Assembly: GCA_018398805.1 (NCBI GenBank)
Contig: JAGFBZ010000814.1
Span: 1,860,001 to 1,924,000, forward strand
Length of the DNA stretch: 64,000 bases
Direction: 5' to 3'
Source of the DNA: Hirundichthys speculiger
Lineage: Eukaryota; Chordata; Actinopteri; Beloniformes; Exocoetidae
The translations under genes were made by a program, and so were the position numbers. Shown piece by piece: positions 12,946 to 26,087 of this stretch. How positions within the stretch are numbered: the stretch's first letter is position 1; each line of letters begins with the position of its first letter. The notes under the pieces were generated by a model, which was not told the origin of the DNA, did no database searches, and saw only the letters and a list, made by a program, of their open reading frames with translations.

Positions 12946-14729
12946 CTTTAGTACATACTGTCTCCACTTTTTCTTTTGTTAATAAAATGAATCCCCAATC
13001 AATTTAATAAGGATCTAAATTTTTAACTTTCCCCTATAAAGCAATTCTGTATTTTATAGGATGGTACGGTTGCATCACAGAGGTAAAAGAGCTGCTGTGT
13101 CATGAACTGATATCAGAAGGGAGTTCCTACTGTGCAGACAGAAAAAAGGGTAGTCCTCCTCCAGTAGTCGTAAAAACTCTGAAGTCTGAAAGCAATGATC
13201 TTGGACCCATCAAATCAGTATTAAAAATAACTTATGGATAAATCATGATGAACGTAGCTTTGGTATTTCAAGTTACTTGTTGAACAGAGCAGGCACATTT
13301 TAGTTGATTTTTTACAAGATTCACCCGTGTATTTATTTATTATTTGTAACATTAAAATAAAAGATGAAACCAGGTTCATTTTTAATGTTCTTCACGACAG
13401 TGTTATTGTCTTTGAACTGCTCAGGGTGTATATCTCCACCTGACTCCCTGCAATGGACTTTAAGGTCATGTGCACTTACATTATAGACACATTCCACCCA
13501 CAACATCTCATTACCATTCCTAATTATCTTCAGTCACCATTTGCTTGTGACTATGTATGTGTCTGTGTGTGAGTTGCTCTTAATTTCACAGACACAAACA
13601 AAGGTGTATGAGTGGACACACTAATTTATTCTTGGCCCAGCCACAAACGTACATTGAAAGCACAGGCATTAAACAGCAAAGCGGCGGATCAATAGCCATC
13701 TTGTGTCTCTGACTTCATGGAAGGTAGTTGAAATCCAAAGTTATCAGAGCGCAACACAAAGAACACAGGGAGGGGGTAAAATCTTTGTTAGTTTGACCTT
13801 GCAGAGGTTTATTTTCTGCTGTGATATCTTCACAGATTGGTCACGTTAAAGCAAGGTTATCAGGAAACAAAAGAAAGGCACATCTTTCTCTTTGCTGATG
13901 CATAAAAGCGTAAACATTAATTTCTCTGTGATCAGCCCCTGTTACCACTATGATTTTCTGTTTGCTTTGGCTCCTGACAGGGAATGGACAACGAGTAATT
14001 CCCATGGTCATAAGGAGCTGAACAGCTGTGTTTAGTGTTTCAACCTCAAAAAGTCTTATTTTCATAGCCTTCAGCCCACACCTGTTTTAGTTGTAGTGAC
14101 AGAGTCCACTGCACTACAGACATCCATTACCCATCTCTCCCTACCTCAAGATAGCCATATCATAATGCTCTGATGATCATCTGTCACTGGTTTACAATGC
14201 TCTGTACTGTTTGCTTGCTCTTCCAGAACACAGGTGTGAAGTATAAGCAGAGCAGAGCAGAAGCTTTTCAATGATGCACCAGTCACCTTTTCATGCTGTT
14301 GTCATGCATCATCCCAGTGGATGCACTTCATTTCCCAGACCAGGCTGAATGGTTGACAGCTGCAACAGACTTTACGAAAGACATGAAGGGAAATACTGGA
14401 CGCAAAATAGAGTTTAAATTGATTTGGTAAGTACCAGTAAAAAGTTTGGACAGACTTCCTTATTCAATGTCAATTGGCAGGGGTGACCAAACCTTTGATC
14501 GGTAGAACTGTTGAACAGTGTATTTGTTTAAAATCTTCCTTAAAGATGGTTTCAAATGCAAATTACCTTTATTTAAAGCTAAAAATAGATCTTGGAGTAG
14601 GCTGATACTCTAGTATGTATCTTCATGTAGCCAGTTTAGGTTTTGTGTGAGTATATACATGAGAGCAGGCATCCGTGTGTGTGTCTGAGAGAGTTTTGTG
14701 TGTGCCTATAGAGAAAGCGCTAATTGTAA
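12946..14729. other. Non-coding, no gene seen
   Basis: Unique-looking sequence. No coding frame with family features, no paired termini. An octamer-type site, ATGCAAATTA, is just downstream of this region's centre of interest, at 14556-14565 (inside the stretch). Confidence 0.5.
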
Positions 14730-15030
14730 AGGATGTGGCAGGTTAAGATAAGGTTATCTTGACGCAGTGAAACGTCTGAGAAAGAAGGCCATGGCTTGCC
14801 GACGGAATTAGATTGATTAGAAGAGCCATATTTGGGCTATTTCCAGATAGCCACTGCTGAGCCTCATTCCTTTTGCTCGGCAAGGCTCTCTCTCATCCTC
14901 ACCCTCAGCCAATGCCCCCCCTTCCCGACACTCCTGCTGTGCAGCAGGACAGTTGATAGTGCCACAGGCTGTCAATCAGACACTAACCGACTGGCCACTG
15001 CAGGGCTGAGATAGCCCCTGAGAGTTCCAG
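14730..15030. promoter_or_regulatory. Possible enhancer block with a palindromic GATA site
   Basis: An almost perfect palindrome, AAGATAAGGTTATCTT at 14745-14760, places two GATA sites head to head two bases apart. It is followed by ~250 bases of balanced composition with TGATAG, CTGTCAATCA (PBX/MEIS-like) and other short motifs. There is no repeat signature. The palindrome is seen; enhancer function is inferred. Confidence 0.35.
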
Positions 15031-15354
15031 TTTGACATCCACAGTGAGAAAATAAGCAACAATGTGCGCACCGTTGCAAGAGAAATCCTTTCTCACTGCT
15101 AAAGCGTGCCTCCTGATGAGACTTTAAAAGCTTTCAAAACTCAATTCAATTTGGTAGGACAAAACTTTGTAGTGCTTGCTCATTTTTTCATTTTCATTTT
15201 TCCATCTTTTCTATTCTCAGTAACTTGAGGTAAACTGACTCTCAGTGGTTTAAATGAGAAAAAAATGCAATCTTTTGGGCTTCACTTCAGATGAGTATAT
15301 GGCACCGATTGGGAAAAAAAGAAAAAAAAAAACAGAACTCAATTCCTGTCATCA
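15031..15354. other. Non-coding, nothing recognised
   Basis: AT-rich sequence with poly-A tracts at about 15315-15335; no gene or repeat supported. Confidence 0.5.
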
Positions 15355-15620
15355 GAATCCTCCATTAGCCAAGCATTAGAAACAAATTAACTCTTCTCAG
15401 CTGAATGGCTTGTCAGAGGAAGTGTGGGAAAATCCTCTATTAGGCGGGAGTTAAGTGCCTATTGGAAAGCTGGAGATGGAATCCTGCCTAATAAAGGGAT
15501 AGTCAACCACTGGAACACCAACTGAATGGAGGAAAAGAAGTGCTAATTAAGAGAACAAAGTGTTGTCTTGCAGGCTCCTATATTAATGTGAGTTTTAGGG
15601 CTCAGCTCACTACTATCCCC
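15355..15620. promoter_or_regulatory. Possible conserved non-coding element
   Basis: Repeat-free block dense in homeodomain-type TAAT/ATTA sites (CATTAGC, AAATTAAC, CCTAATAAAG, GCTAATTAAG, ATATTAATG) with a balanced base mix between them, unlike its poly-A-bearing flanks. It has no coding potential. It reads like a developmental enhancer; conservation is untested. Confidence 0.3.
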
Positions 15621-16849
15621 TGATTTTATGAAGTTGACAGGTTGTGTGTGATGGTGTATGTGTAGTCAGTGTATGAAATATAAAAAAAAAAAAAAAAAGT
15701 TCATTTTGGTTGTGATGACAGTGTATAAACAGATAAATAATGAATCTTCCTCGCTTCCAGAGACCACACTTTTTTAGTACTCATCTCATCTCTGAATCTG
15801 ACGTGTCATAAGCCCTGCAATGAACAAGCTGCCCTGAAACTATTTAGGGCGTTATGTCTCAGATGACACGAGCCAACTTCAAACCACAGACCCGTTCTCC
15901 TCTGCTCTGCAAACCCTGAGCATTTTCCAGTTTTCAAGCTGTGAAAAGTGAGCGGGATGGCGAAACAGCGTCATGGACTGAACTGGGCTCTGACTCAAAA
16001 TAAACTCAAGCAGGCTTGGCTGAGTACGGACTCCATCTCTGTTTATCTTAGTGAGAGTGAGCATGGGAGCCCAGTGATGAAATCAAAAAAGGGAGGAAAA
16101 AATTAAACAGAGTTGAACGGGCCAGTGTATTTGGTTGGGGTTGCTATGGTCACAGAGTGCATGGATGCAGATAAACAGCACGTTGAGTTCTCAGGCAGGA
16201 ATGTAGCCCTTCTGCCTGTGGTTTGGAGAGAAGGTTAACACTTTTCTTTCTCAATAGTTTCACCACTCAACATATGGCACTGAGGGGAGAGCATGAGAGG
16301 GGATTGCAGCTTAATTGCATGCATACATGGATAAAAGAGCATGTGTAGGAATATTTGTGAAATGCTGAAGAAAAAAAAAGAAGTAATGGTTAAATGCATT
16401 TTATGGCAAGGTTTATCAGTTTCCACTTAAAAATGGGAGCAACCCTTCAAGAAAAATTGGAAAATTTTAAACCTGAAATCTAAAAAGCCTTGGAAAATGA
16501 GAAACAAGCTTCATCCATTTGTTAGAGGGAAGTTTTGACTCTTGGATGGCTTTCCCCAGAAACAACAGATATTTCTTCAAGCAACCTGTGAAGAGACTGA
16601 AATAATGTCATCATTTCTCATGCAAAGTAATGGTCTTAAGACAAAAGCCTTTGAGTTCTTCAGTTATATTAAAAGTTACAAGGGTGGAAAGGGGCTACAT
16701 GGAGCAATGAATGGTGGAAAGTAAAAATAGGGAATGGGAAAAAGGGGGAGGTGTTAAGGAAACAGCAATTTGGTGAAATATTGGTGTCTGTGGTTTGCTG
16801 ATAAGAGGCTCCCCTTCTCAGCTCCTCCTGACAAAATGGGGAAGCCTTG
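15621..16849. other. Non-coding, no gene seen
   Basis: Contains a poly-A run at about 15683-15699 and otherwise unremarkable unique sequence. Confidence 0.5.
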
Positions 16850-17060
16850 TCTGTCGCCCCCATTAGCAGCCAAGCCTACAAGGCCCTGCCTTTTCTACAT
16901 GGCCAGTCTTCAATAGGGGACAGGAATGGAAAATGGCTACTTAACCAATAATTATCAGGCTGAAAGGGTTACCTGTCATGAGAGGGAAGTGGCCAGAAAA
17001 ATAGAAGAGACACATGGGAGGTTAGGAATAATTGATTTTAGTCCTTTCTCTGCAGTGAGA
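16850..17060. promoter_or_regulatory. Possible conserved non-coding element
   Basis: Repeat-free segment with CATTAGCAGCC, a CCAATAATTATCAGG composite (homeodomain next to a GATA-type TTATC) and ACCTGTCATG. The texture matches other putative enhancer blocks in the window. No direct test is possible here. Confidence 0.25.
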
Positions 17061-17379
17061 GGGACACGCTATTGTGAGATTAAACCACGAGGGCATGTTT
17101 AGTAAAGACGTGAATAGGAGGGAATGAGTGGGACATGAGGAATGAAGGAAGAAGATGGCAGAAGTTTCAATTTGGGGGTTCACAGAGAAGGACCCATTAG
17201 CTTTGCATTGTATGTACTGGAGGGTAGTGGAGGAGAAATAAGCCTCCCCATGCATCTTTACTTGTACAGGTAACTTCTGGCTCTTTGCTGGATTTTCTGA
17301 TGTTTTATTAATGAACTGCACTCAAGTTGTTTGTTAGTGTTTTATGCAGACCTTGTTGCAAAGTCCACAAGTCTTAACG
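17061..17379. other. Non-coding, nothing recognised
   Basis: Purine-rich unique sequence on the plus strand. A 99-residue minus-strand frame has no family features. Confidence 0.5.
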
Positions 17380-17960
17380 CTAATCAGTCAAAAACAATTC
17401 CCCTGGTTTTGCTAATCAGAGCACTGCTCCATCGCTGCCCAGCATTCACTTTTTTTTTCTCCAGCATTATAGCTGCTTTTATTATGCTCTCTAATTGCTT
17501 GTCCCTCTGGCTCTTTGTTTCCCAGAGTCTCTATTATCACCTCACTGCACTTCCATTCACCAGTGTCATATAAACCATAACACTTCTGCCCAGATCTTGC
17601 AAGGGATGCCTTGTGCTGCAGAATTTTTAATGGTCCCCATTGGCCTGGCCCACAGTGCCATATGAGTGGCTTTATGGAAGCTATTATTAGTGTTTACTCA
17701 CTGGCACTTACAGGGTCGACAAGCATCCTGTGTCTCTCCATGTGCAGTGAGGCAGCTCTGACTTTCTGATTTTAATATTATGGGTAATGTTATGGCTCTG
17801 CCGCTTTTCTCAATCGTTAACTCTGTGGCCATTTTATGAGGTATTAATTGAGTTGTAATTTTGACCCAATGACAACGTGTAAGAGTTTAATGCTGTTTTA
17901 ACTTTGGATCTAATTGAAAACAGACACTAAGCTTGCATGCTAAGCATGCGAAAATTATGG
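17380..17960. promoter_or_regulatory. Possible long conserved non-coding element
   Basis: This ~580-bp stretch has no simple repeat apart from one T-run, an even base mix, and many homeodomain cores (GCTAATCAG, TCTAATTGC, TTTTAATATTATG, ATTAATTGAG, GTAATTTTGACC, CTAATTGAAA) separated by unrelated words such as 'ggcctggcccacagtgcc'. A mirrored GCATGC-TAA-GCATGC pair ends it at 17935-17949. Of all the candidate blocks this is the longest. It has no sustained open frame. Function is inferred from texture. Confidence 0.35.
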
Positions 17961-20580
17961 AAATGAACTGTTTTTAAAGTTCTGTGTGGGCTTTATTTCA
18001 CATACCCTGCATTTGTCCTATATTGATAAATAGAAACCATTTAGCAGACAAATATACAAGTCTTTGCTGACACACAGGTTACCTCTAACATAAAACTTAG
18101 AGACAAATAGTTAACCCACACACGTTCTCAAAGCATGCATATGCACAAAGGGGGTAGAGAGGCTTGGATGGCGCTCTGCACTGATCACATTACCTCATCT
18201 CACATGCATTTCAGAGGCCTGAAACCTGATATGCATGCAATTGTTATTTTAAATCACCGTCTGGGAAAGCTGGAACCAAGGTCTACAGAGTCACAAACCC
18301 AAGGGGAGCATAGAATGGGGGAGGTACAGAGACTGTGTAGGCCATGGGCCAGGAGATGTATTATGGTCTGACAAGTGTAGGTGTGCAGTTTTATTCATGC
18401 AAATTAAACAACAAAATAAATGCAAATTAAAAAGCAAAAATACAATTAGTATTTAAAAGTTTTTGGTAATAATGCCTTGATTGCATTGCTCTTATCTGAG
18501 ACTGTTTCTTCTGTGCCTTTTCTCCATATGTCCCAATTTTTATCCATGCACACGCCTGCAAGGTTAACTTGCGTGTGAAGGTAGGGAAATATTGCATGGC
18601 ACTGACTTCAGATCCATAAGAATATATTTCACCTCTCAAGCCTGGATGGGCACCATGCCAAAGGCTGGGGGATAACTGCTGTTTCTCCCCTATCTGCAAC
18701 ACAGGTTAATTAAAGTTCCTCATCTCTCCCCCAAAGTATGCTTTTAAACAGAGTGCTATGTGTCATTGGATTGTATTTCAGTCCTTTTAATGATGGCTCC
18801 ATTGTGTGTATGTGTGGTGTGTGTGCACGCTGCTGCAAATTAACTTCTTGCTCATGCAAGGCATGTGCATCTGCTTTTCATGCTCAAAGTACCTACTTTT
18901 GAAACTAACTCTTCTTTTACAAACTGAATTTTCTTACACACATTTTTAACCTGGGTCTGCTTGATGAATGACATTCTCCTTAGCGATATAGTAATGTACA
19001 TTTCCATACTGAAGGGAGGAGCATTAGTTATTCCACCCTCACATAGAAAAAGATGTTGCATCAGCTTCATCACGAATTCACTAGTCAGTTGTTACTGATT
19101 TACTTTCTAGTAACTCCACACTTGATGTCAGTTGGCAAGTACTGCAAAAGATGAAACTGGGGGCAATACAGGAGCTAGACTTCTTCTAGATCTTTCTCTT
19201 AAACAAGCCTGTAAGGTACAGGCTCACACATTCCTCTATAATGATGTGTAATACTTTTAATCCACAGGGTTAAGTATGAGTGAAGTGGGCTGCCTGCTTG
19301 CTGACATTCACAAAGGCAACCTCAGCTTACGACTCTCAGTGGAATGAATGGAGATGAGCAGTTACCTGTGAGTAACACTGAAACGTGCAAAAGCATAAAC
19401 GCACAGTTATGGGTGCATTTAAACATGTGTAAAATGTAGACACACTTGTGAAAAAAGTTGAAAGAAAAAAACCAACACATATGTGTATTCCAACCAAATG
19501 TATGCTTACATACACACATGGACTGATACACAGGCAGATAAGTTTTATGTAGTATAAATTATTTTGGTCGCAGACTATCTACAGGACCCCTTGAAAATAG
19601 CACAGTTTAAGCAGAGCTATAAAACATTTTCTAACAGAGTGGTATTAAATAAAAGAAATATTGGGTATGGTGTATTCATGATCTTATATGATGATTTTTC
19701 CATATAGTTTCAGGAAACCGGCCCTGACCTTCCTCTGGTGAAACTCATTTATTTGTCATTAATGTTCTCTTCCATTCCATTGACTTTTTTCCAGATCATT
19801 GAGCTGTGGCAACTAACAGGACTGTACTTACTGAGAATGCATGTATGAATCCCATAAGCATTAAAGTTTATTTCATTATTTACTTTATTGGAATCATTGT
19901 AATGGACTTTGTGAAGCCTGCTGTAAGGCAAATAGGTTCAATGCAGATACTGAAGTCCTCCCTGTATAGTATTTTCCAGTTTCACACATTTTCTCCCCCT
20001 TCTCTTTTTTCCTTTGGTTATTTATCGGACGATCCTTTTCTTTTCCTCTGAGGGACAGCGTGTGCTTTGGGCATCTAGCCAATAGGACCTGCTTTAATTG
20101 ATGTCAGTAATCTGGTCACCTTGAGGGATAGTTAAAAGGGCAAATCTCTATTAGCTTTAGTTTTGGGGGGGAGGGGGTTTGTAGGAGCAAGGAATCCACA
20201 CCAGATATGCACACAACCAATTTTCAAAGATAGGGAGTTAAAAGCTGCACAGGGATGCATGAAGTATGTGAATGTAAAATGTACTGCGGATATTAGGAAG
20301 GATATGCTGAGCGCTAATCTTGTCCACTACTGTTTGCTTCGAGTAAACATGAAGGTGTAGACTGTCTGCCAAAACTCCTGTTTCTTTAAACGCTGTAAGA
20401 AACACATTACGACTAGTGCAGAGCCAAGATAAGTTATTTCTGGTTGGATAAGCACAAGGGGTTGCATCTGAGGGAGCCAAAAGAATCTACATTAAGGAGA
20501 GATATCTGTTAATTAAATCTGTCCCAGCCTGATCTCTATCTGTAACACGTAACTTCCACTGCCTCCACTGCTGGATGAAC
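17961..20580. other. Non-coding; paired octamer sites near 18.4 kb
   Basis: Mostly unique AT-rich DNA. At 18397-18406 and 18420-18429 two copies of the POU-type octamer ATGCAAATTA lie 23 bases apart. No gene is visible. Confidence 0.5.
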
Positions 20581-20640
20581 ACACACACACACACATACAC
20601 TCCCCCTCTCTGTTACACACACACACACAAATGTATATGC
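20581..20640. repeat. CA-rich microsatellite, interrupted
   Basis: Two (CA)n runs separated by a pyrimidine stretch. Confidence 0.8.
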
Positions 20641-20989
20641 ACGCATGCAAAGATACATAAAATTTGAAATCAGACACCCGCCTTTCAGCTTTGCTTTTAG
20701 ATTTACAAACAGAGGTTTGATAGGCTTCTATTTCAATGTTTTTCTTTTTTTTTTTTTTTTTTAGTACAAGTTAATCTTTGCTTTTTTTTTCTCTCTCTCT
20801 CTTTGTCTTTATGTTTTTATTCCCCCATCTTCTTGTTCTTCAAATGTTGAAATGTCTTGGGACTTGTCTGGTTGAGAAGTACAGGGGGCTCAGAGGTGAC
20901 TGGGGGATGAGAACTTGGGGTGTATGTGGACCAGATGTTCGGGCTTTCATGAGTCTGGGGCGGGGCATTGAGAGAGGACAGCAGAGAGG

Positions 20990-21030
20990 GGTTTGTGTGT
21001 GCGTGTGTGTGTGTGTGTGTGGGGGGGGGG
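20990..21030. repeat. (GT)n-(G)n microsatellite
   Basis: A GT dinucleotide run of about 30 bases ending in a run of ten G. Confidence 0.9.
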
Positions 21031-21469
21031 CATGGCTGTTCTCAATTACCTTGATCAATGGTAAAGGGAGGAGGTGTGTGTATGTTTGTATATGTGTGTG
21101 TGTTCAAGTATGTGAGAGGACTGAAGAAAATGAACACAGATTGTGAAAAATGTGACAAAAGGAAACTCAGAAACAAATGTTGGGATGTCAGATTACATGT
21201 GTCCTTGTGGAATAAGCATTTATTTATTTATCTATTGTTTAAGTCACTTCAGGCTTCATAAAGGTGAAGATCACAGCCATACATTTTCTTGAGTTTTTTA
21301 ACAGGGGAACTTGGATCACGTTGAATAATCAAGCATTTCCTGTGTTGTTCACAGTAGATACAGCGAAATACTTCTTCTAGCCATTTTCATGCTTTAATCT
21401 TTGAAGCTGGCACGTGCTACTTAACATTTGCATAAAGTGAAGGCATTCATTACAGCAGTGTGGAACAGC
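21031..21469. other. Non-coding, nothing recognised
   Basis: GT-biased then AT-rich sequence with no gene or repeat family. Confidence 0.5.
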
Positions 21470-21730
21470 AATAATGATTGCTTGATTTGCTTCTTTTGAC
21501 TAAAACCATTTCATTAGTGCATCTTCAACAACAATAAAGTAGCCCCAGTGGGATATTACAGTTGTGCTTTACTCCAAAGACCCTGAATTAGAAATATAGA
21601 TGGACTACAGCTGAGCCCCCTTAGATCTGCTCTGAGTTTTAATTAGGATTATATGTCCCCTTTAAAGGATCTTTTCTCTGACGCCCCTCACATTTAAAGC
21701 CCTATAGGGTTACAGAAGATTATAAGCACT
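21470..21730. promoter_or_regulatory. Possible conserved non-coding element
   Basis: Repeat-free block with TTTCATTAG, GAATTAGAA, TTTTAATTAGGATTA and a CCCTTTAAAGG palindrome, in a balanced base context. No open frame of note. Enhancer-like by texture only. Confidence 0.25.
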
Positions 21731-24700
21731 TTTCCATCTTTACCCTCTGATACATCTTTAAAATTGTACTTGGTTCCATGTCTCTGGAACATGTTATCTC
21801 TTCCTAAGAAGGAATTTAGGAGAAGGGGTGTTAAGGACTAAATTCTTTTCTTTTTTTCTTTGTATTTGCTCATGACAATGAACATTTTGGCAATGGTGTT
21901 TTCATTTACAATATCACTTTCATCAGGTCCAGGGGGTGTCACATTACATACTTCAGCCTCACTGTGTCGTCCACATTTGATAATGCACGCCTGTGTCCAA
22001 TCACACACATCTTCCCCTGCAACCTCTGACCTTTACTCCTGTGAGCAGAAAAGAGAAAGGCATTGGTTTCAGTAAAAGGAGGGGGTTCGGGCTGGCTGTC
22101 TCTGGCTGCAGACTGCTGAGTACCCCCACCCTCCACATCCCCCTCGAGCCTCTTCTTGAAACCAACTTCATTCTAAACACTCAAAAACCCACATGTGCAA
22201 ACAATTAGCTTTCACGACTCACTCTGGATGAAAAAGACCCACAGACATCTACAAGCGCACACACACAAACAGAGATGAACGTAGAGTCAACGCACACATT
22301 CATTTAAACATGCAGGTATATGTACATAATATGAGTTTATTCTGTGTTTGACTTCATTGTTAACATACACTATGTAAACAAAATATGAAACTTTTCCTTA
22401 TTCCTTTTGCTGATGTTTTACTCACACATGCTAACATTCAAAACATGATTCAGATTCTTTCATTTAACACTACAAGAGTGATTTGTTACCTTTTGTTCTT
22501 TTTCAGTCCTCGTGCAAGTAGAATATGTAGCACACCATCTAATGTCTCCATGCATCTTTTGCTGTCAACATCTGGTCTCCTTCCCAGTGTCCTGTTGCAA
22601 TAGTGTGTCATCCTTAGCAATGTTTACTAGTTGCAATTGAAACTATCCACCACAATAACACAAAAACGAAGAGGGAAAGCAACGCAATGCAGAGGAAATA
22701 GACTAAACAGAACTGTCCCCTGTTAGACCAGTGGAAAAACATCCAATAAGGCTCTGCATTCAGGAAAAAAGAAAAGATGAAAATGTTGCTGTCTTCCGTC
22801 ATTGCTGAAGGAAACAAGGCTACTGTTTGTCTCCTCACCCTCCATTATTGTCACATAGGTACAAAGTGGTTCTGGTCTTTGGGAGAGCTTGCTAGCACAC
22901 AGACACACTTGTTAAGATACCCTCTTTTATTTGAGGTAATATATTACTTATGGGTTGGAAGTACATACACACACTCGTCCACCCCTGGTGAACATTATAC
23001 AGTATGTTCCTTTTGGTTTCTTCTCAGCTACCTGTCAGAGTTGTAAGTTCAAGTTAGGTTTACATCAAACCCAACGACTGAAACAGTCAGTGGGCCATTA
23101 TACAGGTATAGTAATTGGATCCTGAACCAAATTTCTTTTGTGACTACCTGAGCCAAAAATTCTGCTTCGCTGACACATTCATTACCAACAGCAGGAGCAT
23201 GAGGCACTTCTCATCCCAGGAGCTTACTGGATGAAGAAAACACAACCTTGTGGAAAAAATATTCTGCTCCAATAGAAGAGGCTGAAAAATATTTTCTAAT
23301 TCTGCTCGCTGCCATCGTGTTGTTGGTATTAATCGTATTTCTATGTGAGTGCTTCTGTGATAATAGTTTAAAAATAGAAAAAAAAAACTGTGTTGTTTTC
23401 AATACAGTGTTACAGGGGGAATACTGAAGTGTTTTCTCAATCTGTTCCTGCTGAAGTCACAGATATGCAACTAATGAGCAAGAGATGAAATGAAAATGAA
23501 AACATGAAGAGAAGTAGTGTAAATGGAAAATTGTGAATTTATGAAATGACTGGTGGAGTAAGTCGTTTTATATCTATAAAACAACTAAGAGGAAAATAAG
23601 CCTCAGAAAAAGGTTGATTTAGTCCTTTTTTTAATTCAGCTTAGTGTTAATGAACATTTCAGTCATGGGTATCATGGGCAAGGGATGAAATGTGCTACTT
23701 ATCTAACCACAGCCAACATTTCTTTTGATAAACAGTCTTATTAATAACTACTTTTTTGCAGGCAAACTCCTGCCATATGTTGCTTGTTGGGCATTAAAGA
23801 ATAGCAGCCTTTATAAAGTACATATGCCAAATGAACAAAAAATTTGTTAACTATCCAATAAAAGTTTGCATTTAAAGGGCTGTGAGGTGTACATGCAATG
23901 GCTTTGGTTTAATTTGCTTTAAAAATCTCTTCCTCACCACTGCAGGATGTTGTGACTGTGAGGCTCCACCAAAATGACCTGAAAATGACAGGCAGGTGAA
24001 ACTGGCCGGCAGACGGGAAGTTTGCTGCGTTGATTTGTAACGGTAATTGATTCCTAAATGTTTTTTGTCGGGGCAGAGCAGGTCTGTGTTTGATGAGGAG
24101 TGTGACATGTCACCTCATCATGACTAAATGACTAAAGATTCACTGAGGTAAGATCGGTGTGATGTGGATAATCATTACATTATCAACACACGCTGCCATG
24201 GAGTGCAATTTAAAAGCAATTAGGAGATCAGTAACCTTTAAATCCAATCATCACTTAGTGTAGGCAATGTATGTCACGGCATATCACCTGTACCTGTGGC
24301 AAAAGGAAACATTAATAAAATGTTAATCAATCACAGAGAGCAGATAATACAGACAGGTAGGACAGGAACTGTTAACATGTTAATCAACGCACTAACTTCC
24401 TGGGTCATGCAGGAGGTACGTAATAGATTGTGGAGAAAAGTAAAATGATATACATTTTCCAGATATTCCTGCTAGTAAAATTCATTACACCTTACACTGG
24501 TTAAACAAAAAAAAAGTGCTTTACAGAAAGTGCCATGCACCACACATAAATAGTAACACATTAGCACACGCATGCTTGCTCAAACTTGATCCAGTTTTGC
24601 CACAGGACACTGTTTTCCAGCTGTTTAAACCACAGCTCAAATTAGTTGCTCAGTCATTGGAAGGAAAGGCAGGCAGGATACCAGTAATTACTGTCTGATT

Positions 24701-24989
24701 GGTAGAGTGGCTGCAATTAGCAAGTTTAAGGCTTGAAGATTTGCATACATATAAAAGAGCTTTACTGCAAGACAGATTTTCTATAAAGATCCTTCAGTGG
24801 TCCACTCCAGGCATGAAGGATAACAAAACAAAAAAAAAAGACAATGTTGTTTGGATTATATCAATATGGAAAATCATTCCAATGACAAAGATGATTACAG
24901 AGTTGTATACAAAAGTTAATTCACCATCCAGACGCAACATGATTGTGTAATCAATGCCTGCGCAGTGCTGAACCTGAAAGAGGGAATAA
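21731..24989. other. Non-coding, no gene seen
   Basis: Long AT-rich unique stretch with scattered CA runs (e.g. 22255-22270). A partly inverted 'gttaacatgttaatcaac' segment is at 24370-24388. No coding frame with family features. Confidence 0.5.
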
Positions 24990-25330
24990 AAACAATGTGA
25001 AAGAATTTATATTCTTCCTGTATAGTGTTTGTGTGATTCCACCCCGGCAGCACTGTGGAGAGTCTCAGCGGTGGTACGCCCTTATCATAGCACATTTAAC
25101 AGGGGGCTAATCCAATCAGGTGGGATAACAGGGTTGCTCTCTGTGAGTGGAGGAGGATCAGCCGAGCGCTCCTCTGCTTCCCATTAGTGTGTGTCTCTCC
25201 AGCCGGGCCTATCCTTATCCCATTTCCCGATCTAAAGCCTTAACCCAAACAAGCACACAGGACAATAATCTCCGGTCACACTTCTGTCGGCTGTCCATGG
25301 GCCGTCAGATGCTCCTAATGGAGGGTTAGC
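24990..25330. promoter_or_regulatory. Possible conserved non-coding element, GATA-rich
   Basis: Moderately GC-rich repeat-free block with several GATA-type words (CTTATCAT, GGGATAAC, CCTTATCCC), a CTAATCCAATCAGG composite and CCTAATGG. Composition differs sharply from the flanking AT-rich DNA. A 60-codon frame inside has no family features. Confidence 0.3.
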
Positions 25331-26079
25331 AACAACAGTGCCAAGAGACTGCCAGGGGGACTAGATGTGGCTTATAGACAGCCAAAGAACTACAAAATCC
25401 ACTGCCTTTTCTTTATCTCGCCCCTTTTGTTTGTCTTTTTTGATTTTAGTAGTATTGCGTATCTGTTGGTGGTTTGTGTTTCCTCTGTACCACCAAACAC
25501 ATTTACCCACAGAGATCTGGTCCACGAAGGGATCACTTTGCACTTGAAGAATGTAAGCAGCGTTGTTTTCTAAACACATTTGATTGTCAGTAATCTTATT
25601 GTCCGCACTATACTTACTGCCACAAGAGCTAAATTGTGAAAGAGAAGGAGGACTGAATGAGAGTAAATGCACATTTGCATCACATAAAGGAAAGTAATTA
25701 GACTTTTCCTTAGAATCCAGACCAAAAAAAAAAAAAAACAGAGAGAGATGGAGGGAAAGAGGTTTTGGCTCTTTTTTTTTTATCTGTCTGTCCCTGCTGA
25801 AAGCACATGTGCCCCAGATGCCGGGTCCTGATCCAAAACCATGCTCATCTAGACGCCACCCCAAGTGTCTCACTTACACACTCTCCAAGGACCTTGGAAA
25901 AAACAGCCTCATCCACAATTCACATTTTTCTCGGTTTCCATAAGAAAAATGTAACTTCGGTTTCCTAATGAATCCCAAACGCAATACGGTCAGCACAACA
26001 ATAGGTACATCAAACAAGGCTTTTCAGCTAACCGTCCACGTAACGTATGGTAGATTATTTTTAAAATTTTACAAATTTG
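25331..26079. other. Non-coding; long chance frame
   Basis: The longest frame of the window (170 codons, minus strand, 25361-25873) lies here, but it runs through poly-A/poly-T tracts giving K and F runs and shows no domain. I regard it as chance. Confidence 0.5.
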
Positions 26080-26087
26080 ATCATTAC

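Noticed and set aside
25361..25873. 170-codon minus-strand open frame, the longest in the window
   Set aside because: It crosses poly-A/poly-T tracts producing K and F runs, shows no domain, and lacks splice or promoter context.
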